DNA of 64,000 nucleotides, taken from contig CAZJVS010000003.1 in NCBI GenBank assembly GCA_964549445.1, positions 131,740 to 195,739 on the forward strand, written 5' to 3'. Below the pieces are notes generated by a model. That model worked only from the letters and a program-made list of their open reading frames with translations. It ran no database searches and was not told the origin of the DNA. The position numbers and the translations under genes are program-made. Of the stretch, positions 53,089 to 60,285 are shown in pieces (within the stretch, counting starts at the first letter, position 1; each line of letters opens with the position of its first letter). Source of the stretch: SpSt-539 sp964549445. GTDB taxonomy: Bacteria > Planctomycetota > Phycisphaerae > UBA1845 > UTPLA1.

Positions 53089-54237
53089 TCAAACAGCTTT
53101 GAACGGGTCGCGGTCCGCCCGCGACAGCCGCACACCCACGCCCGGCATTTCCTTCTGCAATCGCTTCGCCAGTGCCGCCACTCCCGGCCGCTCGCTGGCC
53201 CAGTGCCCCAGCGCGATCGCTGAAGCGCCCATACGAAGATACCGCAAGGCGTCGTGATGGCGAATCTCGCCCGTAATCACCACATCCGTAACTCCACAGA
53301 TCGTCGATGCCACTTCGAACGGAAGCGACCCTGCCGCGCCGACACAAATCCACGCTCGTTCGATCTTCGCGGAAGGATGTCCGACGATCGCGACATTCGC
53401 CGCGCCAGTCGCCCGCTTCAACATCGTTGCCACCGCGCCCAGTTTCGCGGCCTTCGGCATCCGTCCGATTCGCCCTGGGCCCTCTCGATTTCGCGGATGC
53501 TCCGCCAGCGGGTAAATGTCGAACGCCGGCTCCTCGTACGGATGCGTCCGTCGAATCACCGCAACGATGTCCGGCACGCATCGAGTCCGCGCCACCGCCT
53601 CCAACCGCACTTCGTCGACCGTTTCGAGTCGCCCGCGTTTGCCCACGCGCGGATTCGTATCGTCCGATCCGTAAAAAGTCCCCTGCCCCGGCAATCGAAA
53701 GCTGCAATGTGTGTAGTGGCCGATCCGCCCAGCCCCCGTCGCGAACATCGCCTGTGCCACGCGCTCCACGTGCTCCGCCGGAACGAACACGACAATCTTG
53801 CACTCGCGCCCCGGCTCAACCGGCGGATACGTGAACGGCCGCGTCTCGCGAATCCCGCACATCGCCGCGATCACATCGTTCGTCCCGCCCGCCGCCGCGT
53901 CCCACGCCGTGTGCGGTGAGTAGACCGCGATGCCGCGCGAGATCGCCTCCGCCGCCAGGTCCTCCGCATCAAATCGCCATGTCTTCAGCTTCTTCACCGG
54001 TTTGAAGATCGGCGGGTGATAGGCAACCACGAGATCGGCCTTCACTCGAACCGCTTCGTCCAACACATCCGGCGTCAGATCGACGGCGACCAGCGCTCGC
54101 CCGCAACGCCAATCCCCGGGACATGCAATCAGTCCGACATTGTCCCACTCGGCCGCCAGCCGCCGCGGCGCCACGCGCTCGAGCACCCGCAGTACATCGC
54201 CCGACGACAGTCGTTTGCTTGGCCGCGCCTTACCCAC
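53089..54237 (-). CDS. Nif3/GTP cyclohydrolase I type 2-like dinuclear metal protein
   Basis: 382 aa from GTG 54237. Metal-site motifs YHPPIFK, SPHTAWDAA and the C-terminal GHWASE are present, and a CutA/PII-like insertion (about 135-240, HTHCSFRLPGQGTF and RTHPYEEPAFDIY) is of the YqfO type. Family function is poorly defined. The GTG with AGGAG upstream overlaps the pabC stop by 8 nt; the longer frame from 54270 is less likely. Confidence 0.88.
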   Translation of the reverse strand: MGKARPSKRLSSGDVLRVLERVAPRRLAAEWDNVGLIACPGDWRCGRALVAVDLTPDVLDEAVRVKADLVVAYHPPIFKPVKKLKTWRFDAEDLAAEAISRGIAVYSPHTAWDAAAGGTNDVIAAMCGIRETRPFTYPPVEPGRECKIVVFVPAEHVERVAQAMFATGAGRIGHYTHCSFRLPGQGTFYGSDDTNPRVGKRGRLETVDEVRLEAVARTRCVPDIVAVIRRTHPYEEPAFDIYPLAEHPRNREGPGRIGRMPKAAKLGAVATMLKRATGAANVAIVGHPSAKIERAWICVGAAGSLPFEVASTICGVTDVVITGEIRHHDALRYLRMGASAIALGHWASERPGVAALAKRLQKEMPGVGVRLSRADRDPFKAV

Positions 54238-55105
54238 CGATCCGGCACTCCTGTCCCACGACCGCCGCATACGCGTCGCGCAGCGCCCGCGTCGTATCGC
54301 CCACCTTCTCGTCGCCCACCGCGTGCCGCTCCACCCGGCACACCGGCATGACCTCCATGATCGTGTTCGTCAAGAAGACCTCGTCCGCCTCCAGCACGTC
54401 GTTGATCGTCAGTGCCTGCTCGTGCACGGTCATCTTCCGCGCAGCCGCGCACCGCATCACGACGCCCCGCGCAATCCCCGGAAGCACCGGCGTATCGAGC
54501 GGCGGCGTGTAGAGTTGCTCATTCCGCACCAGGAACACGTTGCTCACGCACCCCTCGGCCAGGTTGTTCTCCGGCGTAAACCAAAGCGCCTCGCCGCACT
54601 TCTTCCCATGCGCCTCGCGAAGCCCCAGCAGCCGCGGCAGATACGAAGTCGTCTTGTGCCCCGCCGTCGGGTCGAATCGACTCTGCTTGTACGAGCTGAC
54701 GCAGATCGTCATCCCCTTCCGATACAGCTCCGCCGGATAGGGCTCGAACTTCTGCGCCGCGATCAAGACCGTCGCCGGATGCGGCTCGCCCTCCTCCGCT
54801 CCGGCCGCCCGCGCATCGCCGGTCGTCACCAGCAGCCGCATCCGCGCCTCGCGAAGCTCGTTGGCCTGCAATACGCGCGAAACGGCCCGTGTTATCTCCG
54901 CGTCATCCACCGGCAGCGGTACCGCCAGCTTCGCCGCCGACATCCGCATTCGCCGCAGATGCTCGTCAAGCAGAAACGCATTTCCGTTATAGACCCGGAT
55001 CGTCTCGAACAGCCCCGCCCCGTGCGTCAGCCCCCCGTCGAACGCGCCCACCCGCGCGTCCTCCGCTTCGACAATCTCTCCGTTCAGATAGACCAGTTCG
55101 CTCAT
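54230..55105 (-). CDS. pabC: PabC-like aminotransferase class IV (aminodeoxychorismate lyase)
   Basis: 291 aa PLP enzyme with Lys151 in HKTTSYL, the PLP-phosphate region and GxxFETIRV near the N-terminus. Class IV includes branched-chain aminotransferases, D-amino acid aminotransferase and aminodeoxychorismate lyase. Its position directly after pabB, with ATGA overlap, supports the lyase that yields 4-aminobenzoate for folate. Confidence 0.88.
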   Translation of the reverse strand: MSELVYLNGEIVEAEDARVGAFDGGLTHGAGLFETIRVYNGNAFLLDEHLRRMRMSAAKLAVPLPVDDAEITRAVSRVLQANELREARMRLLVTTGDARAAGAEEGEPHPATVLIAAQKFEPYPAELYRKGMTICVSSYKQSRFDPTAGHKTTSYLPRLLGLREAHGKKCGEALWFTPENNLAEGCVSNVFLVRNEQLYTPPLDTPVLPGIARGVVMRCAAARKMTVHEQALTINDVLEADEVFLTNTIMEVMPVCRVERHAVGDEKVGDTTRALRDAYAAVVGQECRIGG

Positions 55106-56517
55106 TTTTCCTTCGCAATCCCCAGCGCCCGCAGCATACCGGCCGCCTTCGCCTCCGTCTCGTCATACTCCCGGGCCGGCTCCGAATCCGCCACGATCCC
55201 GCTACCGACCGACAGCTCCACCCGCCCCGGCGTCGCAACCAGCGTCCGGATCGCCAGGTTAAACATCGCATCGCCGTTTGCGCTCACATATCCAATCGCC
55301 CCGCAGTACGGACCGCGCGGCGACTTCTCCAACTCGTCAATGATCTGCATCGCCCGCACCTTCGGCGCGCCCGTCACTGACCCGCCGGGGTATGTTGCGC
55401 GAATCGCGTCGATCACCCCGCACTCCGGCCGCAATTCTCCCGCCACCGTCGCCACGCGATGAAACACGGTCGGTAACGCCTCGATCGATCCCGCATCCTC
55501 GACACACACGCTTCCGTACCGGCACACCCGCCCCAGGTCGTTCCGCTCCAGGTCGACGATCATCGAAAGCTCCGCCGCGTCCTTCGCACTGCCTGCCAGC
55601 TCCTCGCGCGCCGCGGCATCCGCCGCCGCGCTCGTCCCACGCGGCCGCGTCCCCTTGATGGGCTTCGTCATCACGCGCCCGTCGCACACCTCGAGGTAAA
55701 GCTCCGGCGACGACGACAAGACCGCCCACCCGCCCCCGCCGCTCAAGTACGCGGCATAGCTCGCCGGATTCGCCCGGCACAGTCGCTCGTACAGCTCCGC
55801 GTAACTCAGCCGGGTCGCGATCTCGAGCCGCCGCGCCAGGTTCACCTGGAAAATGTCCCCCGCTGCGATGTACTCCAGCGCGCGCTCGACCTTCGCCAGG
55901 TACTCCGCCCGGCTCATGTCGGTGGCGATCGTCGCCTCGGTCCCTGCAACTCGGGGCGCAAGACTTTCGCATCGCCCCCGCGCCCGCGCGAGCCCTTCCA
56001 ACGCCTCGATGCGCCGATTCAGCCGACTTTCGTCCGGACCGATCTGCACGCCGGCCGCATACCACCGGCCCGTCGCGTGATCAGCCGCAAGAATTGCGTC
56101 GTAGCAGGCAAACCATGCCGATGGCAGGCTCGCCGCGACCCGCCTCCCCCGCGCGCTCGGCTCCAACCATCCGCCCGCCTCGTATGCCAGATATCCGACC
56201 CAGCCGCCGATAAACGGAAGTGGAGTTTGCGTCCTCGCGCCGCCCGACGGCGTTGCGAAGACCGACTCGGCGAGCATCCCGAACGGGTCTGCGTCGGCCT
56301 CGGCCTCGACGACCCGCAACGGTTCGCAGCCGAAGTAGCTGAACCGCCCGCCGCCGGGCGACTCGGCTGCCCCGAGCGACTCCAGCGCGAACGCGCCGGG
56401 CCAGGCGAGCACGGCCGCTCGCACCGCCGCGATGTTCCCCGGCGGTTCGATCGACCGCACGATCGGCTCCAGGCGGCGCGAACGAGCGCCGGCCGAACTG
56501 AGAACGGAGGTCCGCAT
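55102..56517 (-). CDS. pabB: PabB, aminodeoxychorismate synthase component I
   Basis: 471 aa from ATG 56517. An N-terminal anthranilate synthase-like domain (FIGGWVGYLAYEAG) is followed by the chorismate-binding domain: GDIFQVNLARR, SSSPELYLEV, MTKPIKGTRPRG, VDLERNDLGRV, PGGSVTGAPKVRAM and GAIGYVS. PIKGT rather than PIAGT marks PabB. No glutaminase (PabA) gene is in the window. There is no Shine-Dalgarno; TAGAAT lies 8 nt before the ATG. Confidence 0.93.
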   Translation of the reverse strand: MRTSVLSSAGARSRRLEPIVRSIEPPGNIAAVRAAVLAWPGAFALESLGAAESPGGGRFSYFGCEPLRVVEAEADADPFGMLAESVFATPSGGARTQTPLPFIGGWVGYLAYEAGGWLEPSARGRRVAASLPSAWFACYDAILAADHATGRWYAAGVQIGPDESRLNRRIEALEGLARARGRCESLAPRVAGTEATIATDMSRAEYLAKVERALEYIAAGDIFQVNLARRLEIATRLSYAELYERLCRANPASYAAYLSGGGGWAVLSSSPELYLEVCDGRVMTKPIKGTRPRGTSAAADAAAREELAGSAKDAAELSMIVDLERNDLGRVCRYGSVCVEDAGSIEALPTVFHRVATVAGELRPECGVIDAIRATYPGGSVTGAPKVRAMQIIDELEKSPRGPYCGAIGYVSANGDAMFNLAIRTLVATPGRVELSVGSGIVADSEPAREYDETEAKAAGMLRALGIAKEK

Positions 56518-56525
56518 GGACAAAG

Positions 56526-56531
56526 ATTCTA
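56526..56531 (-). promoter_or_regulatory. candidate -10 box of pabB, leaderless
   Basis: Minus-strand TAGAAT (56531-56526) ends 8 nt before the pabB ATG, which lacks a Shine-Dalgarno. No clear -35. It lies back to back with the plus-strand promoter at 56559-56586, within a divergent region of about 100 nt. Confidence 0.4.
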
Positions 56532-56558
56532 ACCGCCATGCGACATCCGATGTGCGGC

Positions 56559-56586
56559 TTGTGGACGAACGACGGCATCGTATAAT
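56559..56586 (+). promoter_or_regulatory. candidate promoter TTGTGG-16-TATAAT
   Basis: TTGTGG (56559-56564) and a consensus TATAAT (56581-56586) separated by 16 nt, about 33 nt upstream of ATG 56620. This is the best -10 match in the window. Confidence 0.55.
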
Positions 56587-56619
56587 CCCTCGCAGCGGGG
56601 GGCGCACAAGGGTTCAGCC

Positions 56620-57261
56620 ATGACAGATCGCTCGCCGTCGGATCCCCAGCCGATCCTCGTTCAGGTCCAGCCGCGCCAAACCGCGACCTGGATCATCGCG
56701 ATTGCCCTCTCGGTCATCGCGACCGCCGTTGTCATTCGCCCCGATCTTCCCATGCTTGGGGCGGCCTTCGCTCAGAATCATCTGACCGGCTCCGGTGGCG
56801 TCCACGCCTTCACCGGCCAGCTCGACAAGGACCACTACGGCCTCTTCATGATGGACACCGAAAACGGAACCGTCTGGGTCTACGAGTACACCCCGCTCAA
56901 AAGACGCCTCAAGCTCGTATGTGCCCGCAACTTCACCTACGACCGCTACCTCCTCGACTTCAACAACGACGATCAGACATCGCCGGCCCAAATAGAGGAA
57001 ATGGTCAAACGACAGCGGGAAGCGCGCATCAAGAACGACAAGGCCCGTCCCAGTCCCGTCGCCAGCCCGACGCCGCCGGTAACCGGCGCGGCCCGGCCCG
57101 TCGCCCCCACGCCGGGCAATCCGCCTCCAACGCCGGCCGCGGGCGATGACGTCGATGAAGTCGACGCCGACGCAATCCCGGACGAGTCCGAATCCGATTC
57201 GCCGCACGGAGTTGAAACTCCCAAAGACCCGACGAAGAATAATCAGGGGCAACCGCGATAA
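56620..57261 (+). CDS. single-helix membrane protein, uncharacterised
   Basis: 213 aa. One membrane helix (about 22-42), an extracytoplasmic segment with GLFMMDTENGTVWVYEYT and a long Pro/Thr then Asp/Glu-rich disordered tail (about 135-213). I recall similar small proteins in Planctomycetes without known function. AAGGG precedes the ATG. First gene of a two-gene unit with the HTH protein (41 nt gap). Confidence 0.6.
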   Translation: MTDRSPSDPQPILVQVQPRQTATWIIAIALSVIATAVVIRPDLPMLGAAFAQNHLTGSGGVHAFTGQLDKDHYGLFMMDTENGTVWVYEYTPLKRRLKLVCARNFTYDRYLLDFNNDDQTSPAQIEEMVKRQREARIKNDKARPSPVASPTPPVTGAARPVAPTPGNPPPTPAAGDDVDEVDADAIPDESESDSPHGVETPKDPTKNNQGQPR

Positions 57262-57302
57262 CACTCGAACCCCGGCCTGCCGGGACAATCGGGAGCATCC
57301 TT

Positions 57303-58502
57303 ATGGCCAAGGAATTTTACTCGCTCGAAGAAGCTGCCGACGTCATGGGCATCAGCACCAAGGACGTCGAGGCCATGATCAGCGATGGCCGCCTTCAGGC
57401 CCTCGACTCCGGCAGCGGCACGGTCTTTCGCATCGAAGACGTCGAACGCATCGTCGCCAAGGAAGGCAGCTCGATCGTCGATCTCGCCATCACCGAAAAC
57501 GAGCCCAAGTCCGCCGAGCCGATCGAGCTCTCCGTCCCCGAGCCGACCTCCGACATCAATCTCTTGGGACTCGACGAATCCAGCATCGATCTCGACCTCG
57601 GCCCGTCGCCCGCCATTGAAACGACGCCGCCCAAGCCGCCCGCCGTGGCCCCCGCCAAGCCCGCGGCCAAGGGCGCGACGCCCGAGCCCGACCTCGTCGC
57701 CGCCGAAGAAAGCAGCACCATCGGCCTCGCCGATTCCAGTGAACTCGACATCGGCCTCTCCGCCTCCGACGTCATCGCCCTCGACGAATCCGTCGAGAAG
57801 CCCTCCGCACCGCGCCGCGACGCGGCCGGCAGCAAGGCCGGAACCAAGGCGGGCACGAGCATCAGCGTCTTCGATGACGCCGACATCCATTCAGACGCCG
57901 ACCCGCTCGCCAAGACACAGATCTCCCCGGTTGCCGAAGATGAGCTTCAGATGGCCTCCGTCGGCAGCGGCAGCGGCCTGCTCGACCTGACGCGCGAAAG
58001 CGACGACACCAGTCTCGGCGCCGAGCTGCTCGACGTCATCTCCCCCAGCGAGGGCAGCGAAACCGAAACCGCCGCCGAGCCGATCGAGAGCGACACCGGC
58101 ACCCTCGAAGCCGAAGCCGTCGAGACTTCAACGGCCGGCGAGTATGCCGCCGACTCCGACGAATCCGGCGCTGCCGTCGCAATCCCCGTGCCGGCCATGG
58201 CCATTGGCGAGGTCGCCTACGACCCGCTCTCGCCGGCCTTCACCGGCCTGGCAGTGGTAGCCCTCGCCACGCTTTGCATCGCCGGTCTCGCCGCCACCAG
58301 TCAGATCCAGGGCGTCTGGCCCGGCTTCATGCGGCTGATCGACTCGGGCACCAATCTCTATATTTTCGCCGGTGGAACGATCCTACTCGCCGGCATCGCC
58401 TGGATGGTCGGCTGGATGATCGGCAAGCCCTCCGGCCCCAAGAAGCCCAAGCCGCCCAAGCCCGCCAAGGCCAAGAAAGGCGCCAAGCCCGCGGCCGCCT
58501 GA
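57303..58502 (+). CDS. membrane-anchored HTH (excisionase-like) protein with acidic repeats
   Basis: 399 aa. Residues 5-50 form a MerR/excisionase-type winged helix (SLEEAADVMGIS...DGRLQAL). A long acidic low-complexity region follows with similar short motifs: SDINLLGLDESSIDLDLG (83-100), STIGLADSSELDIGL (138-152), SISVFDDADI (186-195) and GLLDLTRESDDTSLGAELLD (225-244). Two membrane helices (about 313-333 and 351-373) and a Lys/Pro/Ala-rich basic tail end the protein. This suggests a DNA- or partner-binding head tethered to the membrane by a flexible spacer. GGGAGC precedes the ATG. Confidence 0.7.
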   Translation: MAKEFYSLEEAADVMGISTKDVEAMISDGRLQALDSGSGTVFRIEDVERIVAKEGSSIVDLAITENEPKSAEPIELSVPEPTSDINLLGLDESSIDLDLGPSPAIETTPPKPPAVAPAKPAAKGATPEPDLVAAEESSTIGLADSSELDIGLSASDVIALDESVEKPSAPRRDAAGSKAGTKAGTSISVFDDADIHSDADPLAKTQISPVAEDELQMASVGSGSGLLDLTRESDDTSLGAELLDVISPSEGSETETAAEPIESDTGTLEAEAVETSTAGEYAADSDESGAAVAIPVPAMAIGEVAYDPLSPAFTGLAVVALATLCIAGLAATSQIQGVWPGFMRLIDSGTNLYIFAGGTILLAGIAWMVGWMIGKPSGPKKPKPPKPAKAKKGAKPAAA

Positions 58503-58507
58503 CGCGG

Positions 58508-60157
58508 TCACAGTTGCTCTTCAAGCAGCACGAGCGCCGCCTTCCCCTCCGGATCGATGATGCGTAAAACCTCGCGACCCGGCGTGTACTCATACGGCCG
58601 GGCGATGAACAGCACTTTCTTTCGCCGGCCTTCTGCCCGCAGCGCCGCCACGACCTTGTCTGCCGATCCGTCGTAGTTGAAATACACCTTTCCAAAGCGA
58701 TCGCAAACTTGCCACCCCGCGCGATCGTGGTATTCGCGCGGCTCCGCGAACCACCGCGCCGGCTCGTAGTCGAGCCCCACCGTCGAGATCAATTGCCCCA
58801 TGTTCACGAACTTGGTGGTGCTGATCACCGCGTCGTATTCACCCAACCGCGGCTTGAGCCAATCCAGCGCCTCGAGATAGTCTGTGTGATACGAGTAGTA
58901 GATGGCGGGCTCGCGATCGTATTTATCAAAGAATCGGCGGCAAAATAACGCCAGCGAAACGATCCCCACCCCGATCCCCAGCCATGCCATCGCCGTCGCC
59001 AACCCGCGGCCAATCCGCGCCAGCCCATCGTAGATCCCGACCGCGCCGACTCCGGCCAACAGTGCGAGCGCTGGCAATCCGGGCAGGCTGCGCAGCGCAT
59101 GCATGCTCTGGTGCCGGCCGATGCAGTCGGCGATCGGATAGAGCAGCAGCCACACCGCCAGGAATCGCAATGCCCCGCTCGTCCGCCAATCGCGCAGGCA
59201 GACTGCGGCCCCCGCAAGCATCAACGGTGCGACAATGAGCGGAAAGTTCCCGCCCCCTGTGGACTGAATCGGAAAGTGGTCGCCATTGACGAATAGAAAG
59301 TCGAGTCCGAAGTGCCCTGGATACCGCGTGGCCATCTTTCTCGCGCGCGTCATCCATCCATCGTCAGGCGCCCACACGTGTGTTTGCGCTCCGCGTCGAC
59401 TGATCTCCGGATCGAACAGGTGCGTCCAGACCAGCGGGCCGAACGTCACCGCAAATCCGAGCGCCGCCGCTGCCAGTCCCCGCCGGCCATCGCTCGATCG
59501 CGCAAACTCCCGCCACGCGCGTGGTGAAACCGCAATCGCCGCGATCGCCAGCAGCGGCATGAATAACCGCACCGCGTAATACCCGTAACAGCAAACCCCT
59601 CCCATCAATCCCGCGAGCAATGCAACTCCGACCCGCGGCCGTCGGACCACGCCGTCCAGCGGGAGCTTCGCGGCCAAAGCCAACGCCACCGGCAGCAGCA
59701 CCAGAAATGGCGTGATCGCGGCCTCGTGCCCCCACCGCGATTGCTGCACGTGCCATGGACTGATCGCCAGCACCGCGGCCGCCACCAGTCCCGCCGCGTC
59801 TCCAAAAAGCCGCCGCCCGACAAGAAAAGTTAGCCCGATCGTCGCGACGCCGATCACCGCCGCCGGCAACCGCGACGACACGACACTCATGCCCAGCATC
59901 GCCTGCGTCGGTATCACGAGGTACGCATACAACGGCGTCGGATTCTGCCCCGTTGTTGTGAAGTAGAATATCGGCCACCGCCGGCCCGCCTCGTCCATCC
60001 CGGTCTTGAGAAGGCAGCGCGCGTTCCACGCATTCATCGCCTCGTCCTGGTTCAGCCCCGGCGGCGATTGCCCCAGATGCCAGAAACGCAACCCCGCCCC
60101 AACCGTCAGGATCACGGCCACCGCAACACTCACGCTCGCCGGCCGAGCCGTCCACAT
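58508..60157 (-). CDS. GT39-type membrane glycosyltransferase (ArnT/PMT-like)
   Basis: 549 aa from ATG 60157. About ten hydrophobic segments; the first loop has NQDEAMNAWNARCL (the acidic pair expected for PMT/ArnT-like enzymes). A soluble C-terminal region (about 430-549) follows the last helix. Such enzymes move sugar from a polyprenyl phosphate to protein or lipid at the outer face of the membrane; substrate unknown. A -10-like TATGAT lies 6 nt before the ATG. The TGA is 5 nt from the convergent HTH gene. Confidence 0.8.
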   Translation of the reverse strand: MWTARPASVSVAVAVILTVGAGLRFWHLGQSPPGLNQDEAMNAWNARCLLKTGMDEAGRRWPIFYFTTTGQNPTPLYAYLVIPTQAMLGMSVVSSRLPAAVIGVATIGLTFLVGRRLFGDAAGLVAAAVLAISPWHVQQSRWGHEAAITPFLVLLPVALALAAKLPLDGVVRRPRVGVALLAGLMGGVCCYGYYAVRLFMPLLAIAAIAVSPRAWREFARSSDGRRGLAAAALGFAVTFGPLVWTHLFDPEISRRGAQTHVWAPDDGWMTRARKMATRYPGHFGLDFLFVNGDHFPIQSTGGGNFPLIVAPLMLAGAAVCLRDWRTSGALRFLAVWLLLYPIADCIGRHQSMHALRSLPGLPALALLAGVGAVGIYDGLARIGRGLATAMAWLGIGVGIVSLALFCRRFFDKYDREPAIYYSYHTDYLEALDWLKPRLGEYDAVISTTKFVNMGQLISTVGLDYEPARWFAEPREYHDRAGWQVCDRFGKVYFNYDGSADKVVAALRAEGRRKKVLFIARPYEYTPGREVLRIIDPEGKAALVLLEEQL

Positions 60158-60163
60158 TTCCGG

Positions 60164-60169
60164 ATCATA
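60164..60169 (-). promoter_or_regulatory. candidate -10 box, leaderless glycosyltransferase
   Basis: Minus-strand TATGAT (60169-60164), then CCGGAA and ATG 60157. GGAA just before the ATG is a weak alternative Shine-Dalgarno. No good -35. Confidence 0.35.
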
Positions 60170-60224
60170 CCCGCCGCGTGGCGCTCCGTTCTCGCCGCGG
60201 TGTCGCGAATCGCGTGTCGTGGAA

Positions 60225-60256
60225 AGACAAACGGCGGACCGGATTCGACCCGCCGT
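60225..60256 (-). terminator. weak terminator after sugar dehydrogenase gene
   Basis: On the minus strand ACGGCGG (60256-60250) pairs with CCGCCGT (60237-60231), followed by TTGTCTTT. It is about 30 nt downstream of the stop at 60286. The stem is short and the T-tract interrupted. Confidence 0.4.
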
Positions 60257-60285
60257 TGAAGTCTGTCTCAATTAGCTGCGGTCTG

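Noticed and set aside
54140..55462. 440-codon open frame on the plus strand
   Set aside because: Antisense to nif3-like, pabC and pabB, which have strong family motifs; low-complexity His/Arg/Pro translation.
60231..60256. tRNA-like GGGTCGAATCC segment on the minus strand
   Set aside because: It resembles a T-arm by chance but has no acceptor stem, D-arm or anticodon arm around it; read instead as a weak terminator hairpin.
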